Assembly: GCA_009746045.1 (NCBI GenBank)
Contig: RPFO01001162.1
Coordinates: forward strand, 507,001 to 571,000
Reading direction: 5' to 3'
Length of the DNA: 64,000 bases
From: Mesostigma viride
Taxonomy: Eukaryota > Streptophyta > Mesostigmatophyceae > Mesostigmatales > Mesostigmataceae
The translations under genes and the position numbers were made by a program. The notes under the pieces are model-generated. The model had not been told where the DNA came from, did not search any database, and saw only the letters and a list, made by a program, of their open reading frames with translations. Shown here piece after piece: positions 41,810 to 64,000 of the stretch (its first letter is position 1; each line of letters opens with the position of its first letter).

Positions 41810-43690
41810 GAGGCGCAGGCTCCTAACAAGCGGCACAAGTCGGGCCGTACCAGGCCCGCCCCAGCTGCGTCATCATCGTCTACGCACGTCCCGGGTATGG
41901 ATGCCGCCCGGTAAGGGCACACCCTCGCGGCCTCGCGGTACAATAGGCTTTGGGCATAGCCTTTATAAACAAGCCCCTTTCCATCCTCATGTCGCACCGT
42001 GCGAGCATGATCAGGATGCAAGGTCGCCAGGCACGCCACGGTCAACCTTCCCGCCAATTTACCAGCCTCACACGCCTCCTAGCCCGCCTTGAGCGGGATG
42101 AGGCCCAGTCGACACGCCGGCGACCCCAGCCAGGACGGAGACGACGCATATCCGTCCTGAAAGAAAGCCTCCATGCGTTGACAAGCATTAACCCCAATCG
42201 CCACCCTCCCCCCCCCCCCCCCCCCCACCCCCACCCCCACCTCCAGCACTACCCTTCTCCACCCCCACCCCCACCCCCACCCCCCGCTAATAGGGCAACG
42301 GCCCATTCTAGCTTGGCATTGCAAGTTTTAACGTGCGCACCCTCCCTGCAGATCCTTCTACGAGCGGCGGCACCCCAGCACGCCAACGCGTCGACGAGCT
42401 GATCGCCCTGTGCGCCGACAACAAGATCGCTGTTCTTGGAGTCCAGGAGCACCGACGCACCGTTGACCCTCAGCACGCGGTCAACGGTCTGCTGGTCGAC
42501 GACCTGCGGGCAGGCTGGCGGTTCCACTATGGTGGCGGCGACGCGCCGGGCCAAGCTGGTGTGGGCCTCTTGTGCTTGCCGGCAGCATCAGAGCAGCTCC
42601 AGTCCATCGTGCTGCGGTCCCCGCGTGTGCCAGTGGCCACTTTTTCGGCCACTGAGGGCCATTCACACCACACGCTAACCGTTATCGTGGGATATGCACC
42701 ACATGCGGGTCGAGCTCAGGCGGAACGTGAGGCCTTCTTCGACGCCCTCAAGGAGGAGGAGGCCAACATCCCAGCTCGGCACTTCCTGGTTATGCTGCTC
42801 GACGCCAACGCCACGCTGCCAGTTGGCACTGGGGGCGCTCAGTATTCCCCAACCAACACGACAGCCGACGGTAACACGCCTTTATTTGCGAATCTGCTGG
42901 TGCCCAGAATCTGCGCTGGTTGCATGCAATGCTTCTTTCGCACGCCCCGCTGAGCAGCTGGCCACCTTTTTTGGGCCGTCGGATCGGGTCACCGCCGACC
43001 TGGCCCGCAAGCTGGACGGCGCGGTCACCAGCATGCTGCGTTCCATTTTCAGAGTAGGATATGCTGCTCATGTCCGCAATGAGGACCTGTACCAGGGCAT
43101 GCCCTATATCACCAGCACAATTAAGCAACGCCGCCTGCAGCTAGTAGGGCACCTAGCTCGCACCAACCAGGTAGACACCTCACGTGGCCCCCCCGCAGGA
43201 CTGCGACCTAGCCCAGCCTGGCCGGCACCTCCTGACGTGGGCTGGGCCCAGTGATGTTAGACGCCGCAAGGCCCGCACATTCAAAGAACAGCTAGTAGAG
43301 GACATGGGGGGCCTAGGCCTCTCACGTGATTTGGAAGAAGATGATGGACAAGGCCAAGTGGGCCCAGGTCATAGAGGACAACGAGCCCCCCCCAGTGGGG
43401 AAGCGCCCGCGTGTGCAATCCCGCGGGAGGCACGCTAGATAGCTCCCCCTAGGGCAGCGTGCGGCTGCCTAGATAGTTAGAATGCTGTTAGATAGATGTA
43501 GTATGTCGCCAATGTAGATAGATTAGACCGGCCGGTAGGAATGTTTGCACCCATCCATCCATCCATCCATCCATCGGGGTTAATGCTCCGTGACTCCCCA
43601 ACGGGAGCACGAGTCTAATTATATAATTAATTAATTAATCTCCCAACGGAGGCATGTTATAATTTAATTTAATTTTAGTTTAATCGACGT
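41810..43690 (+). pseudogene. LINE ORF2 remnant: endonuclease domain plus C-terminus, RT deleted
   Basis: A basic leader (about 41990-42190; RLLARLERDEAQSTRRR) is followed by a C-tract and then an APE-type endonuclease frame (42310-42895). That frame carries SFNVRTL, GVQEHRRTVD with the catalytic Glu, VIVGYAPHAG and LLDANATLPVG. It is cut before the last catalytic Asp-His. A frame change near 42930 joins directly to the ORF2 C-terminus (TSMLRSIFRVGYAAHVR, RRLQLVGHLARTN, AQPGRHLLTWAGPSDVRRRK), so the reverse transcriptase is missing. The copy ends with 3' UTR, a CATC run (43553-43576) and AATT/TTTAA tails. It cannot be active. Confidence 0.85.
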
Positions 43691-44199
43691 ACTGTTTTGT
43701 GCAAGCCACGTACCGGCCACTAGTTCTCAGTCGACTGAAGCTGCAACAATATGGGGCTGTGCAGATACATTTAAGTACTCGCGTGCCAAACAAATATCGT
43801 GCCTAGCCTTGCAAGTCTTTTTTCCATCAATTGTCTCAAAATCAAGTTCTTTTATATTTGTCAATGAACAACATTACAGCTAGTTGTATCACTTAATTAT
43901 AGCACTATCAACTTTTCGTGCAAAAAGCCACGCAGGTCCATTCTGGAAACTAAGTAGCACAAAATGGAGGTCTTGTACAAGGTGATATGAACAGAAGCAG
44001 GCAACCGACCGGCAAGCGCACCCCCCAAAGACTTCTGCATCGAAAGCTAACCATGGGATGGCAACATCCCTCGGACTCTTGAGCATCGCAAGGCTGCCGA
44101 TTGCACCTGATGGAGCCCGAGTGGCTGCAAGAAACAGAGTGCAATCTTCGGGAGTGCCAGATGTGCCACCCTAATAGCTGCTGACGATAAGCATGCAGT
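43691..44199. other. RPT3 3' flank
   Basis: Noncoding. TTACA at 43874-43878 reads TGTAA on the RPT3 strand, about 320 bases after its stop, and is a candidate poly(A) signal. No other gene is seen. Confidence 0.5.
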
Positions 44200-48793
<4,594 letters not shown>

Positions 48794-49548
48794 GTTGCCG
48801 TCTAGCGCGCAGACCAAGTGATAATTTGTTGCCTGGTCGGATTTTCCCTTAGCGGCAGCAGAGGGTACGCAAAATGGCGGCTGTTGTCGCCCTGTCTCGA
48901 AGCGTGTCCCTTCTCAAACCTCCATGGCCAGTCTCCAGCCCGTCGACACTGGTGCTGTCAATCAACGAAGGACGCGAGGAAGACGGGAAAAAAGAGGGAA
49001 CGTGGACCGGGAACTGAAAACTAGCGCCGCGCCGAGAACACTTACAAATGCCCGCATAAATACCACTGGCAGTTGTGAGTCCGAGACAGGTGGCAGAAGT
49101 GACGAAAAAGTAAACACTAAACAGCGACTTTTCTCGATATCTCCGATGTCGTGACGCAACTGAGTGATTCCCTGCCAATATTTTGCGAGGTTGCGATGGT
49201 GTCGTGCTGGCCTTCGCGGGCACGTGCAAATAACTCAGCCTGGGCGTATTGTTTCTAGCAGAGCAGCTAACCCAGACACAATGGTGACCGGTTGCGCACC
49301 TAGCTTGGCCCCTTCTCTGGCCTATCTTTTTAGAGAGCAAATGCGGCTGGAATGTTAAGCATGCTTGCATAACCATGGCAAGCTTTTTCACAGGAAGGTC
49401 TTCCTTGCGTTGCTGGTGGACTTGTTGGCGCACACTGTTGTGCCCGAGGTTTCCCCTTATCATGGGACTAGGATGAAGATTAGCCATTTGCATAGATAAC
49501 CAAACAGCGAGAGCATATTCCAGTACGAGTTTCCCGTCGCATTTAGAC
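48794..49548. promoter_or_regulatory. Divergent intergenic region between RPT3 and ERO1
   Basis: 755 bp separate the two start codons. Both promoters and 5' UTRs must lie here. I see no TATA box or named element with confidence. A 247-codon minus frame (48849-49592) overlaps the region but resembles nothing. Confidence 0.55.
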
Positions 49549-50690
49549 ATGGCTGTTCCGACAGCACCTTTCATAGGGAAATGGAGAATCAAGGCTGTTC
49601 TAGTAGCCGTCCTGTCTCTGCTGTGCTCTGCCTACGCGGGGCAGGATGGTTACCCAGCCTTCCGCTCCAGCGCCGCGGATGGCCGATTCTTCCCAGGGGG
49701 GTACATCGAGGATGCCACCTGCAACGTGCAAGCCGTGGAACAAGCGAATCGCGCGCAGCTCCATTCTATCCTGGAAGACCTCGTGAACACAACCTACTTC
49801 CGACTATTCAAAATTGACTTGGATCGGCCATGCCCATTCTGGGGCAAAGTCCCCAAACAAGAGAAGCATGCCCCTTCCAAACAGGATGAGGACGAGGAAG
49901 AACTATGCACGGCTCCCGAGAGCGACAGCGATGCGCCCCCCCCCTGCGCCCTGACCAGCGACCCAGGGACCCCTCCCCCGGCCGCCAGCCGCGTACCCTT
50001 CACCCCCCGCAGTGACGAGGTGGACAAGTCCATCAGCCAGACCGAGGAGGCCGCGCTCTCCGCCACGAGCGGCGGTGGCGAGGAGCAGTGCGACGACTTT
50101 TTCTGGCTGGACATGTGCGCGCAGATCCCGACCAACGGGTCTACCGAGTTTGTCAACCTGAGGCTCAACCCGGAGCGATGGACGGGGTACAACGGATCCC
50201 ACGTGTGGCGCGCCATCTATGAGGTGGGTGGGTGTCATCATGCCTTCTAGGATGTATAGGGGGTATCGCGCATTATCTATGAGGTTGTGGGTGAGGTTGT
50301 GGGGGTTGTGAAGGGTGTTGATGAACCCTGGGTGTGGCCCTGAACCCCCTCAGGCTTCGGGAGAGGCCTTAATAGTCTCCAAATTACTGGCGCCTCTCAT
50401 TTAGTTGAAAGCCTATCTGTGGCCTCTGGACAGCCTTACTGCAACCGCTATGCTTTTGCTACTTCTGGTTGTATTACACCCACACTTGGGCGTGCTCCGA
50501 GTCCTCTTTGGCCTGCCCATGTGGGTTTGTGCATGTGTGTGTGGGGGGGGGGGGGAATGATTGTGTGTGTAGGTGGTGGTGGTGGTGGTGATTGTGTGTG
50601 TAGGGGTGTGGGGGGGGGGGGTTGATTGTGTGTGTGTGGTGGGGGGTTTGGTGATTGTGTGTGTGTGTGGGGGGGGGTGATGGTGTGTGT

Positions 50691-50723
<33 letters not shown>

Positions 50724-53700
50724 GTTGATGATGGGGTGGTGCGTCTTGCTCACCCACCCACCCACCCACCCACCAAGCCGCGTACCCAGGTCAACGTTAC
50801 CCAGAGTTGCATATGTGGCATAGGTGATCATTGTGAGGTTTAAATACAACAGCACAAGACGTATACGTATGGTCTTCGCGAATGGAACACATCCCCATAG
50901 CTTATGTTCTGTCGACCTGTTTACCTTGGGCCTCTCATACGCCACGTGGCGATGCTGATGCTGCCTGCCCCCTGCCCCACTGCCTGCTCTGTGGGTGCCC
51001 CGTTCTTCCCCCGCACGTGCAGGAGAACTGTTTTGCTGCGTCGACCAACGGCGACATGAGCGCCATGTGCTACGAGCAGCGGGTCTTGTACCGGCTGCTG
51101 AGCGGGATGCACACGTCCACCAACATCCACGTGGCCATGTGAGTGGAGGCCGCGCCCGTCCACCAACATCCACGTGGCCAGAATAACAAATTTTCAAATT
51201 ACTTGCTACTGTCAGTCATGTCTTTTTGTCCAAATCTATGTTATGATGTCTTCCTCTGACATGAAGGCAACAAACCGTGTCGTACACTCACTAGCCGCAT
51301 TCACCCTTAATGGCCAAATGAAGGCAACAAACCGTGTCGCACACTCACTAGCCGCATTCACCCTTGAGGGCCAAATGAAGGCAACAAACCGTGTCGTACA
51401 CTCACTAGCCGCATTCACCCTTAATGGCCAAATGAAGGCAACAAACCGTGTCGCACACTCACTAGCCGCATTCACCCTTGAGGGCCAAATGAAGGCAACA
51501 AACCGTGTCGTACACTCACTAGCCGCATTCACCCTTAATGGCCAAATGAAGGCAACAAACCGTGTCGTACACTCACTAGCCGCATTCACTCTAATGGCCA
51601 AATGAAGGCAACAAACCGTGTCGCACACTCACTAGCCGCATTCACCCTTGAGGGCCAAATGAAGGCAACAAACCGTGTCGTACACTCACAAGCCGCATTC
51701 ACCCTTGATGGCCAAATGAAGGCAACAAACCGTGTCGTACACTCACTAGCCGCATTCACCCTTAACCAGTGGCGTACACCCACAAGCCGCATTCACCCTT
51801 GGTGGCCAATGCCTTTCTTCGCGGCCCGCGCCTTGCTGCGTCTGACCCTTGGTGTTCTGTCTGCACTGGGCCCTTTTCTGCGTGCTGCCCTGTTGTGTAT
51901 CCCCTTTGTGCATTGCATGGTGCGCGGCGAGCAGGAGCTACTCCCCCCCCCGCAAGGGCGTGCGCAAGGAGTGGGCGCCCAACCCGCAGCACTTTGTGGA
52001 GCAGTACGGCAGGCACCCAGAGTGGGTCAACAACCTCTACTTCTCCTTCGTCGTGCTCCTACGCGCGCTCACCCGCGCCACCCCTGTGCTGTACAGCCGC
52101 CCCTTTGTGGGTGGCAGCAGCACGGAGGAGGACTCGCGGTCCCAGATGCTGGTCCGCCGGCTGCTGGACAGCACGATACTGGGCGGCTGCTCGCGCGTGT
52201 TCGGCGCGTTCGATGAGAGCCTCATGTTTCAAGCAGAGACGGGCGAGGCGTCGGTGGCCCACACGCTCAAGGTAAGGGATGCCAGCAGACGGGGGGGTGA
52301 GGGATGCCCGCAGACCGGGGCGTGAGAACTGCCCGCAGACAGGGGCGTGAGAATTGCCCGCAGACAGGGGCGTGAGAGATGCCAGTAGACAGGGGCGTGA
52401 GAGATGCCTGCAGACAGGGGCGTGATGGATGCCAGTAGACAGGGGCGTGAGAGATGCCCGCAGACAGGGGCGTGAGAGATGCCAGTAGACAGGGGCGTGA
52501 GAGATGCCAGTAGACAGGGGCTTGAGAGATGCCAGTAGACAGGGGCGTGAGAGATGCCAGTATGTTGGTGGGTGAGAGATGCCAATACACAGTGTGGCTA
52601 GGTGAGGGATGCCTGTAGACGCATCTGAGTGGCGTTCGCGGGAGCGGCACCACTGGCTGGCAGGGCATATCAATCGAGGGGGCAGGATGCGAGTTGGTAG
52701 CAGGGGTAGAAGAGGCTGGTTGTTTCATGAAACACTCACACCCAATGCACACGCACATTCATGAAACACCCACAGCATGCGCATTCGCACGCGTCCATGC
52801 ATGCCGCTGTGCTGCCCCCCCCCCCACGTGCACAACATGCTGCCCCCCACGTGCACAACATGCTGTCCCCCACGTTCACAACATGCTGTCCCCCACATGC
52901 CGCTGTGCTCCCCCCCCCCCCACGTGCACAACTTGCTGCCCCCCACGTGCACAACTTGCTGCCCCCCACGTGCACAACATGCTGTCCCCCACGTTCACAA
53001 CATGCTGTGCCCCACGTGCCGCTGTGCTGCCCCCCCCATGGGCCACCACAGGCCCAGTTCAAGGGCGTCTTCCACAACATATCGCGTGTGCTTGACTGTG
53101 TCAGCTGCCAGAAGTGCCGCCTGCACGGCAAGCTGCAGCTGCTGGGCCTGGGCGCCGCACTCAAGATCCTTCTTGTGCCGGACAAGCTGTTGCTGGCGGA
53201 CGCCAATGGCGACACGCTCACGCGGGAGGAGCTGGTCGCCCTCTTCAACACCGCCCACAAGTTCAGCGAGGCCATCGACTATGTGGAGAAGCTGGGCACC
53301 ATCGCACAGAGCAGCAAGAGTTTGTCGGACGAGCACCTGCCCGCCGCAGGGTCCGACGCCACCAACTTGCCTTCATGGGCGCCTGGGACACTTGGCACAG
53401 CTGGAGGCCGCAACATAGGCAAAGGGGGTGCCGCCCAAGTGGGGGCCGGCGCAAGTACAGTGCCCCCGCTGTCATCTCCTGGCAGTGACGGGGCGTGGAC
53501 GTCTTCTTCTGCTCACCCGCTCGAGCGCGCTGCTGGATCCACGGCATCTGCATCCGCTGCGTCAGGGTCCCCTGGTGGAGTGCCAGTTGCCAGAAGCGAT
53601 GGCCGTGTTGCATCTACATCCCCCACGAGCGGTCCATACCCCCCTCTCTACCCCATGCCGCTGCAGCTACAATTGGCAGATGTCACGGTGGGCGCAGTCG

Positions 53701-53885
53701 CTGCCGCCGCGCGCGCAGGGTCCCTGGTCGAGGAGGAGGAGGATCGCCTCGTGGACCGTGCGCTGGCACGGGACCCTCGCGTGCTCATCCTCGCACGCCA
53801 CTATGGAGATGCGCCGCAGCGGTTGGTGAGGCACCTGCGGCGGCTCCCTGCCACCATGGACGCGGCGCAGGTGCGTGCGGTGTGA
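49549..53885 (+). CDS. ERO1: ERO1, endoplasmic reticulum oxidoreductin
   Basis: A FAD-dependent thiol oxidase that reoxidises protein disulfide isomerase in the ER lumen. Exons: 49549-50223, 51023-51138, 51935-52271, 53052-53885, about 653 aa, GT-AG with matching phases. Residues 1-31 form a signal peptide (basic start, then AVLVAVLSLLCSAYA). Core motifs: TYFRLFKIDLDRPCPFW (about 82-98), LRLNPERWTGYNG, ENCFAAS, YRLLSGMHTSTNIHV, WVNNLYFSFVVLLRAL, and the active-site CVSCQKC (about 392-398) in DCVSCQKCRLHGKLQ, next to the FAD. Compared with other ERO1 proteins it has an acidic and Pro-rich insert at about 105-155 in place of the usual C-x4-C shuttle pair, and a long low-complexity C-terminal tail. 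Family identity is firm; the exon 3 acceptor is inferred from phase. Confidence 0.95.
50520..50780. repeat. GT/G-rich low-complexity tract and CCCA run
   Basis: A TGTGTG/GGGG-rich stretch in ERO1 intron 1 followed by (CCCA)n at 50752-50776. No array of fixed unit length. Confidence 0.85.
51263..51790. repeat. 57-bp minisatellite in ERO1 intron 2
   Basis: About nine units (ATGAAGGCAACAAACCGTGT, CGYACACTCACTAGCCGCAT, TCACCCTTRAKGGCCAA). Alternating TAATGG and GAGGG variants suggest a two-unit higher-order repeat of about 114 bp in the first half. Confidence 0.93.
52272..52605. repeat. 25-bp minisatellite starting at the ERO1 exon 3 donor
   Basis: The donor reads GTAAGGGATGCCAGCAGAC and the array unit reads GTGAGAGATGCCAGTAGACA plus GGGGC, repeated about 12 times. 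Each unit therefore carries a donor-like GTGAG. Confidence 0.9.
52812..53035. repeat. About 24-bp minisatellite in ERO1 intron 3
   Basis: About nine units of CCCCCACGTGCACAACATGC plus TG(T/C)C, with C-tract length variation, ending just before the exon 4 acceptor. The CACGTG core recurs in most units. Confidence 0.85.
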
Positions 53886-54433
53886 GGTTACGGATGGGAG
53901 CTGTGTGGGTGCGGGTGGGCGTAGTGCCGGAGATGGAAGTCGCACGGGTTTCAAAGGGTGCTCTTGCGCTGTTGTTTACTGTCAAGTGCCCTTCAAGTAT
54001 TAGCTAGCCACACGTTCCAATAGGTTTGTCTACAGAAGGGGGACCGTGTAGGCAGCAATGTTCCGGTATGCTCGGCCCCTAAACATATACTACTACTTCA
54101 CCTAACTACTTGCGTACGCCTGTATGCTTGGCCCCTGAACATTTACTGCTATGCCTAACTATATTTTTAGGCCTGTAGACGACTGTACGCTCGACCCTAA
54201 ACATATACTGCTCTACCTTAACTATATATGTACGCCTGTATGCTCGACGCCTAAACATATAATGCTATACCTAACTACATATGTACGCCTGTACACTCGA
54301 CCCCTAAACATCATCCACCCCGTGTGTGGTTGTGCACGCACCCTGAGGACCAGTCAGTATAGGGACCAGCACAAAGTCCGCAACCGAATTGGGGAGTTTT
54401 CCCGAGCTCCACCGTAGCTTGCTGCCAACGTAA
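53886..54433. other. ERO1 3' flank with 58-bp-class tandem repeat
   Basis: No gene seen. From about 54062 to 54315 some five diverged units of 55-60 bp repeat the words TATGCTCG, CCTAAACATATACTGCTA and CCTAACTA. No TGTAA was found after the ERO1 stop. Confidence 0.7.
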
Positions 54434-61974
<7,541 letters not shown>

Positions 61975-62589
61975 TGAGGCTGTCCGTTACCTGCAACCAT
62001 GGATCCATGATGTGAGGCTACTGCACGTCTCCCCATGTTGTATCCCATAGAGGCGCTGCCTTGCATCAAGGTGGCAACTCACATCCAAGTGCACATCTGT
62101 GGGTCATGTGACGGTCCCTTGCCAGCTGTCATCTTGCAGGCAGTGCCCTCTGCATGGCACTGTTGTCACGCAACAAGTGGTGGCAGCCTGCCACCACTTG
62201 TTTCGCAAGGCCCTTGTTGTCATGCAAGGGCGGGCGGAACCCCGTGGCATGCGCTGACGGCAGCAACTCCCGTGGCCACCCTGGGGGCCACGGTCGGCTT
62301 GTGATGGGTCAACAGGGTAGCACAATGTGGTGGGTCCGCAGTTCGGGGATGCCACTTTGCGCCCATCGTCGCTTGTGTCTGCCCTAATCGTTTCCCTCGC
62401 CAAAAGAACAGCTGCCTTGCGAATCGGTAGGCATGGCTGCGCGAGGGGGCCGCACACTTCGGGGGTCTGACATCACCATGTGCTCATTCCTGATCACCGT
62501 GACATGTTCCCAGCGAGCCATGCGAGAAAAGCCCGAGCACGTGCCTTCCGCAAACCGTAATCCACCACAATAATGGAGAGGTATGTATG
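61975..62589. other. Fumarate reductase 3' flank with 31-bp palindrome
   Basis: Noncoding. At 62172-62202 two perfect 15-base arms (AACAAGTGGTGGCAG and its complement) flank a single C, followed by related TTGTTGTCATGCAAGG words. It could form an RNA hairpin in the 3' UTR or be a mobile-element end. No TGTAA was found. Confidence 0.6.
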
Positions 62590-62680
62590 GTGACCATGTG
62601 CCCCCCTCTCAGGGGCTATGTGCTACATATACTCCCAACGGAGTTATGTTACAATTCAATTCAATTCAATGTATGGTGAC
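62590..62680 (+). mobile_element. LINE 3' end with (AATTC)n tail
   Basis: Contains CTCTCAGGGGCTATGTGCTA, ACTCCCAACGGAGTTATGTT and a short (AATTC)n tail. It matches the terminal block at 41400-41437 but has a different tail. Confidence 0.78.
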
Positions 62681-62699
62681 AGGACACAACCTTGTCAGA

Positions 62700-63090
62700 C
62701 GGCTGTCGGCGGTGGGTGCATGGCGGGGTGGCGCCGCGTTGACTGCGCACCGAGGTGGTGGACCCCTCGTACAGCTTGCAGATGACAACAATTAGAAGGG
62801 TGGGCACGCAAGCCCCTGCGGGCAAGGATAGAGTCCACGGAGCATCCCAGCGGACAGAATCAACAGCCTTGGTGAGGTCGAGGAAGATCAGGATGGCAGG
62901 AAGTGACCAGTCTGCTTGGGTGTGATCTCCTCGATGAGGCGCTGCGCTGCGAAGATGGCAATGAGGGTGTTGCGCCTGGGACGAAAGCCCATTTGGCTCT
63001 CACCAATATGACGGCCGAGAGCGGACGGGAGGCAGTTAAGGAGCATGCGCATTAACAGCTTGAGCGCGATGCTCTGGATGCACACTCTCG
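62700..63090 (-). pseudogene. Broken LINE reverse transcriptase fragment
   Basis: On the minus strand SALGRHIGESQMGFRPRRNT and LIAIFAAQRLIEEI match the RT finger/palm region of non-LTR elements. After a stop and frame change comes FLDLTKAVDSVRWDAPW, where the first catalytic Asp block is recognisable, then VICKLYEGSTTSVR. The second catalytic motif (YADD-type) is absent. Dead copy. Confidence 0.82.
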
Positions 63091-64000
63091 GTAGTTAGCA
63101 TGACCTGTTCTTGTACAGCATGATACAGAAGCTGTGTTACCATTCAGGAAGTTGTGGCTGGTCGGCTAGTAAGATCTGGTTGCATACACCCAGCAGGAAC
63201 GTCTATGATGAATGATCCGAGTCGGATCCCTCACTTATAATTCTCGAGCGGGTCACAGCCCACGGACCATAGATAAGGAAATGCATCGTGGTATGCTTAG
63301 TCGAGTGTGCTACACATCAAGATATTAATAGCCTGCTCTGCATGCTGTATTACACGGGCATGATGGCAGATAGCCGGGTGTCTAGCATATTGCAAGTGAC
63401 TAAATCGTCTAGGGCCGGTCAGGTCCTGGTTTGGCCCTAGGTCTTTCGGTATCCTCATTTCGGTTAGCTGATCGAGGGATGTAAAACTTGCTCATGCATG
63501 AGTACATCGCTTACGCTGTTTGCCATTCCGCCCTAGCTGGACCATGTCCAGATCGTGATAATCCTTCGGTTGGTTTATTTTGCATCCTGCAGGTGTACGC
63601 AGAGGTGAGGAGGCTGACGCATGGGAGATGCTGAGGCTCGGCGCGATAGAGCTGTGCACCAAGATAGATCTACGCATGCACATCTAACGCTGAATATTCC
63701 ATACACTTTGCATACACATCAATCCGGCGCAGCGCCGGTAGGTTCCCCGGTAATTCCCGCGCGGAAGTTGACGAAATTCGGTGCGCGCGTGCAATGTTGA
63801 CTGAAATTCGGTGTGCACGGCTATGGTAGCTGAAAATTTATTGCTCACGGAATACGAAGCCATTGTGTACCGGATTTCGCTTGTTCGAACGGCATTATCA
63901 TAGGGAAAAATAATATTCACAAAAAAACTCGCGAAACGCTGCTGTATTGGGTGTGAACGAGGACAAGCACGCAGTTGGCGCAGTTTTTGCTCGCCGTCCG
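63091..64000. other. No gene seen
   Basis: Moderate-GC sequence without convincing exons on either strand and no recognised repeat. The part after 63700 has three similar AATTCGG-containing segments (63775, 63810 and nearby). Confidence 0.4.

Noticed and set aside
48849-49592. 247-aa minus-strand frame between RPT3 and ERO1
   Set aside because: Overlaps the ERO1 start in antisense and resembles no family; composition looks noncoding.

Overview
The window is nuclear DNA of a green alga. Genes are split into many GT-AG exons, exon codon use is GC-rich, one product is a plant-type [2Fe-2S] ferredoxin with a chloroplast transit peptide, and the pentamer TGTAA (the usual green-algal poly(A) signal) lies downstream of several genes. 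I cannot name the species. Introns are very rich in minisatellites and microsatellites.

Layout, left to right. (1) 1-18151 (+): kinesin-12/KIF15-like motor, 22 exons, cut by the left edge so the P-loop is missing. (2) 19210-22335: L1-type non-LTR retrotransposon remnants, including an intact ORF1 (454 aa) followed by a 3' UTR with no ORF2. (3) 23427-34694 (-): WD40 protein with an N-terminal helical region and a seven-bladed propeller, roughly one blade per exon; its introns carry 14-, 40- and 58-bp arrays. (4) 35773-40228 (+): plastid ferredoxin with a C-terminal extension, divergent from the WD40 gene. (5) 41060-43690: nested LINE pieces (endonuclease domain, ORF2 C-terminus, 3' UTRs with simple-repeat tails). 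(6) 44200-48793 (-): 26S proteasome ATPase RPT3, complete at 419 aa. (7) 49549-53885 (+): ERO1, the ER disulfide oxidase, divergent from RPT3. (8) about 54434-61974 (+): FAD-dependent fumarate reductase (OSM1-like) with a C-terminal cytochrome b5 domain. (9) 62590-63090: more LINE debris, including a broken reverse transcriptase. The rest, to 64000, shows no gene.

The host genes are housekeeping genes of different pathways and do not form an operon or cluster. The notable link is the RPT3/ERO1 head-to-head pair, both proteostasis genes, sharing a 755-bp intergenic region.

The most unusual signal is structural. In five of the six host genes, the last bases of an exon plus its 5' splice site recur as copies in the downstream intron; the ferredoxin may show a sixth case. 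Sometimes this is one copy (ERO1 exon 2, 24 bp perfect), sometimes several (WD40 exon 7), and sometimes the copy appears to have grown into a minisatellite (ERO1 exon 3). One 3' splice site (kinesin exon 6) recurs inside a 92-bp array. This points to recurrent local duplication at exon-intron junctions as a source of intron growth and decoy splice sites. All exon models and comparisons were made by eye.
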